Shown: positions 35,183 to 45,659 of the stretch, in pieces
Layout of the letters: each line of letters begins with the position of its first letter
How positions within the stretch are numbered: position 1 is the first letter of the stretch
From: Flavobacterium keumense
GTDB taxonomy: Bacteria; Bacteroidota; Bacteroidia; Flavobacteriales; Flavobacteriaceae
Direction: 5' to 3'
Length of the DNA: 64,000 nucleotides
NCBI RefSeq assembly: GCF_029866485.1
Contig: NZ_CP092332.1
Span: 1,798,001 to 1,862,000, forward strand
The notes under the pieces: generated by a model
Seen by the model: only the letters and a program-made list of their open reading frames with translations
Database searches by the model: none
Told to the model about the DNA's origin: nothing
Position numbers and translations under genes: made by a program

Positions 35183-35199
35183 GTTGTGCGATCGCCCTT
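35183..35199. repeat. Left border repeat of the restriction-modification cassette
   Basis: GTTGTGCGATCGCCCTT; its reverse complement (AAGGGCGATCGCACAAC) matches 38522-38537 (AAGGGTGTCGCACAAC) except for one substitution and one indel. The two copies flank the three R-M genes in inverted orientation. Confidence 0.6.
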
Positions 35200-35200
35200 T

Positions 35201-36265
35201 TTAGAAGTTTAGAAGGATTTCATTATTAAAGGTTAGTAATTCATTGGTTGGTTTTATAGCCATTTTTGTCATCTGTAAGGTTACTTGTTGTTGGCTTAAA
35301 GATGTGCATAGTTGTGATATTTGAGGTTGAATTATTGTTGCAATATTTCTACTATTTTCGCAAATTCGTAGTTTTGGATTTGCTAAATCTTCGGATAAAT
35401 CAAATACTCTATAAATATGATAATTGCTTTTGTCTGCAATACATTCAATTTCTTGATTACTGAAGATTAGAGGTTGTTCAAATTTAAAGTTCGTTGATTT
35501 TACATCTATGAATATTACATTTTGGTCATTCTTTTGAATGCTGAAGTCGTATGGAAGACCCGTTTCCATACTTCTGTTATACCAAGTGTAATTAAATATT
35601 TGATTTCTTGATTTTTGATAGTCAAGATAATTTGCAATTATTTCTTCTCCCTTTTTTCCTGTTTCTTTAAATAAATTATTCGCATTTTCTAAATCAAAAG
35701 GTCTGTATTTTTTTGATGTTCCAACCTGTGATGCGATTTCTAATTCTTCAATTATTTTTTTTCCACTAACATTTACTTTATTTTCAAGATAATTTAGAAG
35801 TTGTGTGTATTGATTGTCAGAATCATCAATTCTTCCTCCTCTTGATAAATCAAGAATATTAGATACTTCGGAATAGTCAGAAGATTGGTCATTGAAAAAA
35901 TAGAATACCATTTCTTCATTTTCAAGTCCAAACCAAATTAAAAACCATCTGTATGAAGAAGGATATTCTGCCGCTTTATCTCTTATGACTGTTACTACAG
36001 AAACAGAATTACGTTCTCCTTTTCTAATTTTAGGACTTCTATATGTTCCGTCTGGATTTTCTATTCTATCAAAATAGCAATCTACACTATCAATATTATT
36101 GTTATAAATCAAAAGAGCTTTTTCTTCTACTTCCGAATCTTGCAGATATGTAAATATATCTCCGTATAATCCAATATGAGTTTGATGACTTGTGCCTAAT
36201 CCTAAGTCAGCTAACGATAGCTGTTTAAAGCCAATTTTACGTTCGCTATGTAATTTAAAGAACAT
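35201..36265 (-). CDS. Putative restriction endonuclease with DUF3883-like nuclease domain
   Basis: 354 residues without signal peptide. The N-terminal half starts LADLGLGTSHQTHIGLYGDI and is not recognised. The C-terminal part (about residues 185-310) follows the DUF3883 pattern: ETGKKGEEIIANYLDYQ, then GLPYDFSIQKN and VIFIDVKSTNF, giving a PD-(D/E)xK-like set (Glu, Asp, Asp-x-Lys), followed by SNQEIECIADKSNYHIYRVF. This is the fold of many restriction enzymes. The gene overlaps the second methyltransferase gene by 11 bases, so it is coupled to it and is the obvious restriction partner. The recognition site cannot be predicted. The 3' end abuts a short border repeat. Confidence 0.82.
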   Translation of the reverse strand: MFFKLHSERKIGFKQLSLADLGLGTSHQTHIGLYGDIFTYLQDSEVEEKALLIYNNNIDSVDCYFDRIENPDGTYRSPKIRKGERNSVSVVTVIRDKAAEYPSSYRWFLIWFGLENEEMVFYFFNDQSSDYSEVSNILDLSRGGRIDDSDNQYTQLLNYLENKVNVSGKKIIEELEIASQVGTSKKYRPFDLENANNLFKETGKKGEEIIANYLDYQKSRNQIFNYTWYNRSMETGLPYDFSIQKNDQNVIFIDVKSTNFKFEQPLIFSNQEIECIADKSNYHIYRVFDLSEDLANPKLRICENSRNIATIIQPQISQLCTSLSQQQVTLQMTKMAIKPTNELLTFNNEILLNF

Positions 36266-37334
36266 ATTTAATAAGGTCGTTTTTTATGAAAAGATAATGC
36301 AAGACAGCATAAACTGTGTTTACACTTACTGCATTTCCTGCTTGTTTATAAAGTTGATGATTACTAACTCCTACATTCATTGCATTTGAAACAAAACTTC
36401 CATTGAACCCTTGTAATAAAAATGCTTCGTGAGGTGTTAGTTTTCTTATTCTGTGTTTAGCCTGTTCTTCTTTTGAATATTCGGTTTTCAAATATTCTAA
36501 AGGTTTTTCAGAATTTAAAAATTCGTGAGAAAAATAATTATCTTGGCAAGCTCTGTGCATTTTTACCATAGTTGCTGTTAATGGTCTTGCAACAAGTTGG
36601 TTTATTTCAGATTTTGACTTAAAATTTTTAGAACCATTTGATAAAATGGTAGGTTTTAATGTTTCAGAAAGATAATATTTTTCTTCTACTTCTTTTCCAA
36701 GTACATCAAGTGTTGTTTTTTGTTTTAGTAAGCTACATTTTTTGATACTTTTAAAATTGTCAATAACTACTTTTTCATTGAAAATAAAATCTTTTGGCAA
36801 GTCTTCTGTTGTTGCAAAGATAAAAACACGATTTCTCTTTTGTGCTAATCCAAAATTTTGAGTATTGAAAATATTGTAAAATACATTTTTGTATCCTACT
36901 TTTCTGATTTCTTCTTCAATAACTTTAATTGTATTTCCTTTGTCGTGAGTAACAATATTTTTTACATTTTCAAGTAAAATGAATTTAGGCTTTTTAACTT
37001 TTAAAATTTCAATAATATTAAAAAATACATTCCCTCTAACGTCTTCAAATCCTTTTTGTTTTCCCATCATACTAAATGATTGACAAGGAAATCCACCTGT
37101 TAGAACATCAAAATCTGCAAGATTTTCAATATTTCTTTTATGTGATGTAAACTCTACTATATCGCCTAAAACGGTTTCGTTTTTGGTGTTATAATTTGCT
37201 GTATATGTTTTATTAGCGTAAATATCTAATTCTGAATAACCGATACATTGCATAGGTATTTTAAGGTCTTCTCCAAAAATGTCGAAAGCCTTTCTGAATC
37301 CTCCAATACCTGCGAATAATTCTAAGTGTTTCAT
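36255..37334 (-). CDS. DNA (cytosine-5) methyltransferase, second copy of the cassette
   Basis: 359 residues with ordered C5-MTase motifs: I LELFAGIGGFRKAF, IV GGFPCQSFSMMGKQKG (catalytic Cys), VI LLENVKNIV, VIII AQKRNRVFIF, then a target-recognition region of ~120 residues, IX RKLTPHEAFLLQGF and X QAGNAVSVNTVYAVL. It transfers methyl from SAM to C5 of cytosine in a defined site. It starts 2 bases after the upstream methyltransferase gene and overlaps the nuclease gene. The recognition domain differs strongly from that of its neighbour, so the two probably methylate different strands or sites. Confidence 0.95.
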   Translation of the reverse strand: MKHLELFAGIGGFRKAFDIFGEDLKIPMQCIGYSELDIYANKTYTANYNTKNETVLGDIVEFTSHKRNIENLADFDVLTGGFPCQSFSMMGKQKGFEDVRGNVFFNIIEILKVKKPKFILLENVKNIVTHDKGNTIKVIEEEIRKVGYKNVFYNIFNTQNFGLAQKRNRVFIFATTEDLPKDFIFNEKVVIDNFKSIKKCSLLKQKTTLDVLGKEVEEKYYLSETLKPTILSNGSKNFKSKSEINQLVARPLTATMVKMHRACQDNYFSHEFLNSEKPLEYLKTEYSKEEQAKHRIRKLTPHEAFLLQGFNGSFVSNAMNVGVSNHQLYKQAGNAVSVNTVYAVLHYLFIKNDLIKYVL

Positions 37335-37336
37335 AA

Positions 37337-38458
37337 TTACAAATATTTGATAATTTCCTTACCAATAAATTCTGCAAGTTTTACGGGAACAGCATTTCCT
37401 ATCTGTGCATACCAATAATTTGGTGTTCCTTTAAAAACATAATAATCTGGAAATGTTTGAATTCTTGCGGCTTCTCTTGGTGACAAACCTCTTGCCTGAT
37501 TTGGATGAATGTACATATTGCAATCGTGCTTCATATGCGAAGTGATTGTTTTGCATACTTCATTTTCATCAAGTTTGAAATATTTATCTTTAAAAATGTG
37601 ATTTCTACTTTTGTACGGCATTATATGCTCAATACTTTTATGAAGTGAATTTCCTCCTTGCGGTAGCAAGGAAAAAATTTCAATATCTCTATCGTTATTG
37701 AAACGATTTTTATGATTGTATAGTTTATTTACTTTTTTGCCATTGTTTACAAAATCCGCATAAGTAGATTTTGGGAAAGAATATTCGGTTTCAAAAAAAC
37801 CAATTTCTTTATTTTCGATTTGAGTATTATTCTTTGTTCGATTTGGTTCAAGTTTTGGCAAGTCGCTTATTGCGTCTTTCAAAACAAAAGGATTTTTAAG
37901 TTTATTATTTTTGATTTGGTCAAAAATACTATCGTTATCAATTCCTAATCTATTTCCAATAATAAAAAAACGTTCTCTATTTTGAGGTAGTCCAAAATCT
38001 TTAGCGTTGAATAATGAATGAGAAAAAGAATATTCTTCTCCCAAATATTCTTTAAAGTCATTTTTAATTTCATCTATTTTTTTTGACATACCTTTCACGT
38101 TTTCCATTACAAAAAACTTTGGTTTTACTTCTTTCAAAAACTCTAAAAATGCTTTATAAAGTGTGTTTCTTGGGTCATCTAAAATTCTTTGTCTATTTGC
38201 CATTGAGAAACCTTGGCAAGGTGGTCCACCACAAACTAAATCTACATCAGTAAACTTTGATTTGTACTCCTTGATATTCTGATTTAACTCGTTTATATCT
38301 CCTGTAAAATAGGAATCCTCGGATAAATTTCTATTGTATAAATAGGTTTCAAAAAGGGATTGGTTGATTTCATTTGCAAAAATAGTTGTAAACCCAGCTT
38401 GTTCCATTCCCAAACTAAGTCCACCACAACCTGCAAATAAATCAATCATTTTTTTCAT
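37337..38458 (-). CDS. DNA (cytosine-5) methyltransferase, first gene of the cassette
   Basis: 373 residues with motif I IDLFAGCGGLSLGMEQAG, motif IV GGPPCQGFSMANRQR (catalytic Cys), VI FVMENVKGMS, VIII LPQNRERFFIIGNR, IX RGLSPREAARIQTFPDYY and X QIGNAVPVKLAEFIG. It is a complete, probably active enzyme of the Dcm superfamily. As first gene of the operon it would be made before the nuclease, which protects host DNA on entry into a new cell. A TACCTTTG box lies only 5 bases upstream of the start codon. Confidence 0.95.
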   Translation of the reverse strand: MKKMIDLFAGCGGLSLGMEQAGFTTIFANEINQSLFETYLYNRNLSEDSYFTGDINELNQNIKEYKSKFTDVDLVCGGPPCQGFSMANRQRILDDPRNTLYKAFLEFLKEVKPKFFVMENVKGMSKKIDEIKNDFKEYLGEEYSFSHSLFNAKDFGLPQNRERFFIIGNRLGIDNDSIFDQIKNNKLKNPFVLKDAISDLPKLEPNRTKNNTQIENKEIGFFETEYSFPKSTYADFVNNGKKVNKLYNHKNRFNNDRDIEIFSLLPQGGNSLHKSIEHIMPYKSRNHIFKDKYFKLDENEVCKTITSHMKHDCNMYIHPNQARGLSPREAARIQTFPDYYVFKGTPNYWYAQIGNAVPVKLAEFIGKEIIKYL

Positions 38459-38463
38459 AAATG

Positions 38464-38471
38464 CAAAGGTA
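38464..38471 (-). promoter_or_regulatory. -7 element of the restriction-modification operon
   Basis: TACCTTTG on the minus strand ends 5 bases before the ATG, so the predicted transcript would start at or next to the start codon (leaderless). A TTG -33 element was not found. Confidence 0.4.
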
Positions 38472-38521
38472 CAAAATTATGTCTTTATATGAAAGGTTTT
38501 TTATCGGTATTGCGGTTTTTC

Positions 38522-38537
38522 AAGGGTGTCGCACAAC
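38522..38537. repeat. Right border repeat of the restriction-modification cassette
   Basis: AAGGGTGTCGCACAAC, the inverted near-copy of 35183-35199. It lies 64 bases upstream of the first methyltransferase start codon. Confidence 0.6.
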
Positions 38538-38877
38538 TTATTTATATGCTCAGTTTTTTGCTCTTTTGTTGAGCAAAGCCAACCTAATGCGACTAGCTAT
38601 ACTCAACCAACTTTGATTTGTGAAATCAAAAAAATAATTCCAAAAACGGTTGTAGTCGGTTATTGTTTAATTTATTAAATCTGTAAAGGAAAATGATTTG
38701 GCTCGAGTGCAGTTACAGAGTATTTCAAATGTAAGAAAAGTTTTTTAATATGCAAATGTTAATTTAATAATGTAACAATTTGAAAATGTAAGAATGTAGC
38801 AATGAAAAGGAGTTTAGACTTATAGTTCCGTTTTAATATACGATTTACGATATACGATTTTGAAGCTTAGGGATGAT

Positions 38878-38916
38878 TCAAAAAAAACCTCCAAATTGCG
38901 ATGGCGCTTTGGAGGT
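38878..38916 (-). terminator. Terminator of the sugar transporter gene
   Basis: On the minus strand ACCTCCAAA / TTTGGAGGT (9-bp stem, 12-base loop) is followed by T7-8, 29 bases after the stop codon. Confidence 0.75.
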
Positions 38917-38944
38917 AGGTTTGGTTTTGGTTAGTTGTGTATTT

Positions 38945-40606
38945 TTAGTGTCCACCACCCACTTCGATATCGTGACCGATACCTTGTTTTTCTAATATTC
39001 CAATTACTTTCCAGCCGTAGAATGCAATAAATGCAAAACACAATACAGGAATAAAGTATGAAGTATGAATTCCAATTACATCGGCTAGTTTACCTTGCAA
39101 TGGAGGGATAATTCCTCCTCCTAAAATCATCATAACTAAGAAAGCGGCTCCTTGTGAAGTGTATTTTCCTAAACCTGCAATTCCTAAAGAGAAGATACAT
39201 GGCCACATAATACTTAAGAACAATCCACCACTCATGAAGGCAAAAATAGCAATAGTTCCCGTTGTAAGTAAACCAATTAGCATTGCAATTGCACCTAATA
39301 ATCCAAAAATCATCAATGTTCTTGATGGTTGGTCTTTACCTAGGAAGAAACCAACAATTTGGAATACGATTACAAAAGCATAGCCATACAAAGGTGTGAT
39401 ATCTTGTCCAGAAATAGCATTAGCAGTTAAAACCACTCCAAAAGCAACATAAGGTACTACAATAAGCAATATCTTTCTCATTTGTGAAGACGGATTGAAA
39501 ACAGAAATGGCTCCTGCCCAACGTCCAATCATTAAACTTCCCCAATACATCGACATGAAGGGTGCTAAAGCAGGTCCTGTAATGGCACCAAAATCTTCTG
39601 TTTTTAATAACTCACCTAGGTTACTACCAATAGTCACTTCAACTCCTACATAGGTAAATAAAGCCAGCATCCCTAGTACTAATTGAGGGTATTTCATAGC
39701 ACCCCAACCTTCTGGATTTTTCTGAGCGGTTTTGTTGGCAAACAAAAGTCCAACTACAACAATCAATAAGGTGGAAATGGTCAATCCTAATCCTAAATAA
39801 TCAATCTCGTGATTGGTAATAAAACGCTCAATAAATTCTGGATCTTCATAGCGCGAGAAAATGTATCCAAAAACAATTATTAATAGAACTGTAATGGTAA
39901 TAAGTGTTTTCAAAGCTTTATTCGCAATTTCAAAACTGTCATCACTTTTTCCTGAAGGCAATTTTTTAGAAAAATGAAACAAAGCCGCTGCAAGAAGGAA
40001 AAGTCCTCCAACAGCCATGTATAGCGTAATCATCGAGTCTAATGAATTTGGTTTTTTTGCAAATTCTTCAATATTTACTCCTGCTATAACGCCAAACAAA
40101 GCAAAAGAAACTACAATAGGCCCAATGGTGGTTCCTAAAGAGTTAATTCCTCCAGCTAAATTTAATCGGCTAGAAGCAGTGTGTGGTTCTCCCAATGATG
40201 CCGCAAAGGGTTGAGCCGAGGTTTGTTGTAATGAAAACCCTAAAGCAACAATGAATAAGGCGCCTAAAATAAATAAATAACTTCCTTGTGTTACGGCTAA
40301 AATCATCAAAGCAGCACCAAACGTACTAATCAATAATCCGTAAATGATTCCTTTTTTGAATCCCCATCCGTTTAGAATATCTCTTTTTGCAGCACTACTA
40401 AAAATAAAAAGCAGTAAGGCTCCAATGTAATAGGCTCCATAAAAAGCAAAGTCAATTAGCTGACTTTGAAATTGATCTAATCCAAACTTCGCTTTGCAAA
40501 AGGGAATGAAAACACCGTTGGATGCTCCAATAAATCCCCAAAAGAAGAAGACCGTAATTAGGGTCGATAGCGCCGAGTTATTCGACTTCGTTTGTTCTGA
40601 ATTCAT
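38945..40606 (-). CDS. FHS/FucP-type sugar MFS transporter
   Basis: 553 residues with at least 12 membrane helices. The start [20 protein letters not shown], then [18 protein letters not shown], and [19 protein letters not shown], then [20 protein letters not shown] are hallmarks of the FucP/GluP/NagP branch, which imports hexoses or GlcNAc by proton symport. It is over 100 residues longer than FucP, through an extra helix pair and loop in the middle ([20 protein letters not shown]). The substrate is unknown; glucose/galactose or N-acetylglucosamine are the usual Bacteroidota cases. It is monocistronic, with its own terminator. Confidence 0.9.
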   Translation of the reverse strand: MNSEQTKSNNSALSTLITVFFFWGFIGASNGVFIPFCKAKFGLDQFQSQLIDFAFYGAYYIGALLLFIFSSAAKRDILNGWGFKKGIIYGLLISTFGAALMILAVTQGSYLFILGALFIVALGFSLQQTSAQPFAASLGEPHTASSRLNLAGGINSLGTTIGPIVVSFALFGVIAGVNIEEFAKKPNSLDSMITLYMAVGGLFLLAAALFHFSKKLPSGKSDDSFEIANKALKTLITITVLLIIVFGYIFSRYEDPEFIERFITNHEIDYLGLGLTISTLLIVVVGLLFANKTAQKNPEGWGAMKYPQLVLGMLALFTYVGVEVTIGSNLGELLKTEDFGAITGPALAPFMSMYWGSLMIGRWAGAISVFNPSSQMRKILLIVVPYVAFGVVLTANAISGQDITPLYGYAFVIVFQIVGFFLGKDQPSRTLMIFGLLGAIAMLIGLLTTGTIAIFAFMSGGLFLSIMWPCIFSLGIAGLGKYTSQGAAFLVMMILGGGIIPPLQGKLADVIGIHTSYFIPVLCFAFIAFYGWKVIGILEKQGIGHDIEVGGGH

Positions 40607-40833
40607 TTTTTTTTGGTTTTTTTAGTTTGTGATAATTAATTGCTGTAAAGATGTAAAAGTATTTGTTACAAAAATTAAAAAAAAATAATTTGAAGTAAAT
40701 ATTGTTAAAATTATTGAATAAATAATTTTTTATAACATTCACTGATTTTTTTCTATTAGTTAGATTGTAATACTAGTTTTTCTAAATTATACAGAACAGT
40801 ATTCACTTAAAGAATGTAAAGATGATTCTATAA

Positions 40834-42486
<1,653 letters not shown>

Positions 42487-42493
42487 ATAGTTT

Positions 42494-42524
42494 AAAAAGC
42501 CTTGAATTTTCAAGGCTTTTTTTT
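42494..42524 (+). terminator. Terminator of the ABC-F gene
   Basis: AAAAAGCCTTGAA-TTT-TCAAGGCTTTTTTTT, strong intrinsic terminator. Confidence 0.88.
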
Positions 42525-42572
42525 AGCTAATTTTTCTGTGATTTTTAATTATCAATCATAAAACAGAATTTG

Positions 42573-42580
42573 TATATTTG
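42573..42580 (+). promoter_or_regulatory. -7 element before pyrR
   Basis: TATATTTG, 25 bases before the ATG at 42605. It also shows that the open frame from 42578 is too long, since it would start inside the promoter. Confidence 0.55.
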
Positions 42581-42604
42581 CCTAACCAAACATTACACTT
42601 TACC

Positions 42605-43144
42605 ATGAGTCAAAAAGTATTACTTACTGCAAAAGAAGTTACTATCATACTGCATCGTTTGGCTTGTCAATTAATTGAAAAACACTTGGATTTCTCGGAT
42701 ACGATTCTAGTTGGAATACAGCCTAGAGGTGTTTTCTTGGCAGAACGTTTAAAAGAAATTTTAGAAAAAGAATACCAAACACCCTCAATTACTTTAGGTT
42801 ATTTGGACATTACTTTTTTTAGAGATGATTTCAGAAGAACCGATAAACCTTTGGAGGCAAATAAAACCAATATCAATTTTATAGTCGAAAATAAAAAAGT
42901 CATTTTTATTGACGATGTTTTATTTACTGGACGCAGTATTCGTTCGGCTTTAACCGCTATTCAATCTTTTGGAAGACCTTCTGAAATTGAATTGTTGGTA
43001 TTAATTGATCGACGTTTTAGTCGTAATTTGCCTATTCAGCCCGATTATAGAGGCAGACAGGTAGATGCTATCAATAATGAAAAAGTAAAAGTGTGTTGGA
43101 AAGAAAATGATGGAGAAGACGGCGTTTATTTAATTACTAATTAA
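42605..43144 (+). CDS. pyrR: PyrR-type bifunctional pyrimidine regulator / uracil phosphoribosyltransferase
   Basis: 179 residues starting MSQKVLLTAKEVTIILHRLA. The PRPP-binding loop VIFIDDVLFTGRSIRSALTA and the early DTILVGIQPRGVFLAERL are characteristic of PyrR. In Gram-positive bacteria PyrR binds the pyr leader mRNA; it also forms UMP from uracil and PRPP. It lies 42 bases before pyrB, so it belongs to the pyrimidine unit. No pyr-type attenuator hairpin was seen in the 60 bases upstream, so RNA-based regulation is not supported here. Confidence 0.93.
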   Translation: MSQKVLLTAKEVTIILHRLACQLIEKHLDFSDTILVGIQPRGVFLAERLKEILEKEYQTPSITLGYLDITFFRDDFRRTDKPLEANKTNINFIVENKKVIFIDDVLFTGRSIRSALTAIQSFGRPSEIELLVLIDRRFSRNLPIQPDYRGRQVDAINNEKVKVCWKENDGEDGVYLITN

Positions 43145-43186
43145 GTAGCAAGTCAATCATTAAAAAAAATATAATTGTAAAGAAAA

Positions 43187-44113
43187 ATGAAAGAATTAAG
43201 CGTAAATCATTTATTAGGAATAAAATACATTAACAAAAATGATATTGACTTAATTTTTGAAACCGCTGATCATTTTAAGGAAGTTATCAATAGACCTATT
43301 AAGAAAGTTCCTTCTTTACGAGACATTACCATTGCCAACATCTTTTTTGAAAATAGTACCCGAACCAAACTTTCTTTTGAATTAGCCCAAAAACGATTGT
43401 CTGCTGACGTGATTAGTTTTTCGGCAGCCCAATCTTCAGTTAAGAAAGGGGAAACACTGATTGACACCGTAAATAATATCCTTTCCATGAAAGTAGATAT
43501 GGTGGTGATGCGTCATGCCAATCCAGGCGCGGCTTACTTCTTATCAAAAAATGTAAATGCAAGCATAGTCAATGCAGGAGATGGAGCACATGAACATCCT
43601 ACCCAAGCCTTGTTAGATAGTTATTCGATACGTGAGAAATTAGGTGATGTAGCAGGGAAAAAAGTAGTAATTGTGGGTGATATTTTACACTCTCGTGTGG
43701 CTTTGTCTAATATATATGCTTTGCAAATGCAAGGAGCAGAAGTAAAGGTATGTGGTCCAAAAACATTGATTCCAAAACACATCGAATCACTTGGAGTAAC
43801 AGTTGAATCTAATTTGCGTAAAGCGCTTGAATGGTGTGATGTAGCCAATATGTTGCGAGTACAAAACGAACGCATGGACGTGAATTATTTTCCTTCTACA
43901 AGAGAATATGCACAGCAATATGGAGTAGATAAAAATCTTTTGGACTCGCTAAATAAAGAGATTGTAATTATGCACCCGGGACCTATCAACCGTGGAGTTG
44001 AAATTACAAGTGATGTTGCCGATTCTCAACAATCGGTTATTTTGGACCAAGTAGAAAATGGAGTAGCCATCCGAATGGCGGTTATTTATCTTTTGGCTTC
44101 AAAAATCCAATAA
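43187..44113 (+). CDS. pyrB: Aspartate carbamoyltransferase catalytic chain
   Basis: 308 residues. The carbamoyl-phosphate site FFENSTRTKLSFELAQKRL, the SVKKGETLIDT 80s loop, HEHPTQALLDSYSI and the aspartate-binding MHPGPINRGVEI are intact. It catalyses carbamoyl phosphate plus aspartate to carbamoyl-aspartate, the first committed step of pyrimidine synthesis. No pyrI regulatory chain follows, so feedback is likely to differ from the E. coli holoenzyme. It is co-oriented with pyrR and the genes through pdxH. Confidence 0.96.
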   Translation: MKELSVNHLLGIKYINKNDIDLIFETADHFKEVINRPIKKVPSLRDITIANIFFENSTRTKLSFELAQKRLSADVISFSAAQSSVKKGETLIDTVNNILSMKVDMVVMRHANPGAAYFLSKNVNASIVNAGDGAHEHPTQALLDSYSIREKLGDVAGKKVVIVGDILHSRVALSNIYALQMQGAEVKVCGPKTLIPKHIESLGVTVESNLRKALEWCDVANMLRVQNERMDVNYFPSTREYAQQYGVDKNLLDSLNKEIVIMHPGPINRGVEITSDVADSQQSVILDQVENGVAIRMAVIYLLASKIQ

Positions 44114-44182
44114 TTTCATACGAATTACGTAAATTAGTTCGTTTCAAATTCACTGTATTATGCAGTTGTTAAAATCCAATTT

Positions 44183-44515
44183 ATGAAAGTAGATCAAAAA
44201 GGACATACGATAACAATAAAAGATACTCAAGGAGATTTTACTTCATTTTTAGATAAAGTGTCACAATCTAATACTTCCTTTGATACGCATAATTTAATTA
44301 TCGATTTGTCTCATAATAAATCGGTTACTCTTTCTGATTTAAAATTGTTGTTACCTTTATCCAAACAACATAAAAAAGCAAAAAAATCATTTGTTGTGGT
44401 AGCTGAAGGAATTGATTTTAATGCTGTTCCATCTCAATTGGTGGTAGTGCCATCTAATTTAGAAGCACACGATATAATTGAAATGGAAGAGATTGAACGT
44501 GATTTAGGATTTTAA
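44183..44515 (+). CDS. Small STAS-like protein upstream of rnz
   Basis: This 110-residue cytoplasmic protein shows the beta-alpha order of STAS/SpoIIAA-like domains: FDTHNLIIDLSHNKSVTLSD, LKLLLPLSKQHKKAKKSFVV, VVAEGIDFN. The conserved phosphorylatable Ser of anti-anti-sigma factors is not clear. Similar short proteins beside rnz in Flavobacteriaceae have been labelled ribonuclease Z by proximity; there is no metallo-beta-lactamase motif here, so that name would be wrong. It is in the run pyrR-pyrB-this-small membrane protein-rnz-pdxH. Function is unknown. Confidence 0.8.
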   Translation: MKVDQKGHTITIKDTQGDFTSFLDKVSQSNTSFDTHNLIIDLSHNKSVTLSDLKLLLPLSKQHKKAKKSFVVVAEGIDFNAVPSQLVVVPSNLEAHDIIEMEEIERDLGF

Positions 44516-44519
44516 GGTT

Positions 44520-44723
44520 ATGAAAGTAAACATCAAAACAATTATTTATCTCTATACTGTAGCGCTATTTTTGCTTACATTTCTTTTAGCTAGAGATATT
44601 ATTCACGGAATTAAAACGACTCATTTTGATTGTATTAGTTTAGTTGTTTATTCTGTTTTTGTAAGTTACTTTGTATTTAAAATTTATAAGTTGGGTAAAA
44701 TATCCAATTCAAAAAATGATTAG
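44520..44723 (+). CDS. Small two-helix membrane protein
   Basis: 67 residues with two predicted membrane helices (TIIYLYTVALFLLTFLLARD and ISLVVYSVFVSYFVFKIYKL) joined by a short loop, and basic ends. It begins 4 bases after the STAS-like gene and ends 21 bases before rnz, so it is probably translated as part of the operon. No family is recognised. Confidence 0.65.
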   Translation: MKVNIKTIIYLYTVALFLLTFLLARDIIHGIKTTHFDCISLVVYSVFVSYFVFKIYKLGKISNSKND

Positions 44724-44744
44724 TTTTCAATTAGAAATTAAAAC

Positions 44745-45650
44745 ATGCAACTAACCATTTTAGGCTGCTATGCCGCTACACCCCGAACGATTACTAATCC
44801 AACTGCTCAATTATTAGAGATTAATAACAGAATGTTTTTAATTGATTGTGGAGAAGGGACTCAAGTACAGCTTCGGAAAAACAAAATCAAATTTTCTAAA
44901 ATCAATCAGGTTTTTATTTCTCATTTGCATGGCGATCATTTTTTTGGTTTGATTGGCTTAATTTCGACTTTTAGTTTGTTAGGAAGAACTACGGATTTGC
45001 ATGTTTATGGTCCAAAAGGAATCAAAGAAATCATTTTATTACAATTGAAGTTGTCTAATTCGTGGACGAATTACGGTTTGTTTTTTCATGAATTGGATTC
45101 AGAGGAAAGTGTGACTATTTTTGAAGACGAAAAAGTATTGGTTACAACCATACCTTTACAACATCGTGTGTACACGAATGGTTTTTTATTTCAAGAGAAA
45201 GCAGGTACGCGTAAGTTGAATATGGATGCAGTTTTGAATTACGAAATAGAGAGTTGTTACTATCAAAAGATAAAAAACGGAAAAGATATTACCTTAGAAG
45301 ACGGTAGAATAATTCCCAATTCAGAATTGACTTTTGACCCCATTCCACCCAAAAGTTATGCGTTTTGTTCGGATACGGTCTATCATGAACCAGTCATCCC
45401 AATTATTGAAAACGTGGATGTTTTGTATCACGAATCCACTTTTTTAGAATCAGAAGAAAGTTTGGCTCAAAAGACCTTACATTCCACAGCAAAAGAAGCA
45501 GCACGAATTGCTTTGAAAGCCAATGTAAAACAATTAATTTTAGGGCATTATTCGACTCGATACGAAAGTATAACATTGTTTAAAGAAGAAGCTGAAACCA
45601 TTTTCCCAGAAGTGCTTTTGGCGGAAGATGGAATTAGTTTTGAATTTTAG
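44745..45650 (+). CDS. rnz: Ribonuclease Z
   Basis: 301-residue metallo-beta-lactamase-fold tRNA 3' endonuclease. The zinc motif SHLHGDHFFGLIG has H60, H62, D64 and H65; FCSDTVYH and LGHYSTRY supply the remaining ligands. It removes 3' trailers from tRNA precursors. This is relevant because the four tRNA genes in the window do not encode CCA, the situation in which RNase Z processing is required before CCA addition. Confidence 0.96.
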   Translation: MQLTILGCYAATPRTITNPTAQLLEINNRMFLIDCGEGTQVQLRKNKIKFSKINQVFISHLHGDHFFGLIGLISTFSLLGRTTDLHVYGPKGIKEIILLQLKLSNSWTNYGLFFHELDSEESVTIFEDEKVLVTTIPLQHRVYTNGFLFQEKAGTRKLNMDAVLNYEIESCYYQKIKNGKDITLEDGRIIPNSELTFDPIPPKSYAFCSDTVYHEPVIPIIENVDVLYHESTFLESEESLAQKTLHSTAKEAARIALKANVKQLILGHYSTRYESITLFKEEAETIFPEVLLAEDGISFEF

Positions 45651-45659
45651 AAAGTAATT

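Larger units (their letters stand above)
38459..38944. other. Non-coding interval right of the restriction-modification cassette
   Basis: The ~490 bases hold the R-M promoter element, the right border repeat (38522-38537), a weak GCTC/GAGC hairpin near 38562-38576, a direct repeat ATATACGATTT at 38836-38846 and 38850-38860, and the sugar-transporter terminator at 38878-38916. No convincing gene was seen on either strand. Confidence 0.5.

Noticed and set aside
34967..35212. 81-codon open frame after fsa
   Set aside because: It overlaps the fsa end and its terminator and has no conserved text; the interval is more likely the cassette border.
42540..42604. PyrR-binding attenuator in front of pyrR
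   Set aside because: No anti-terminator/terminator hairpin pair is visible in the short leader; only the upstream gene's terminator and a -7 box are present.
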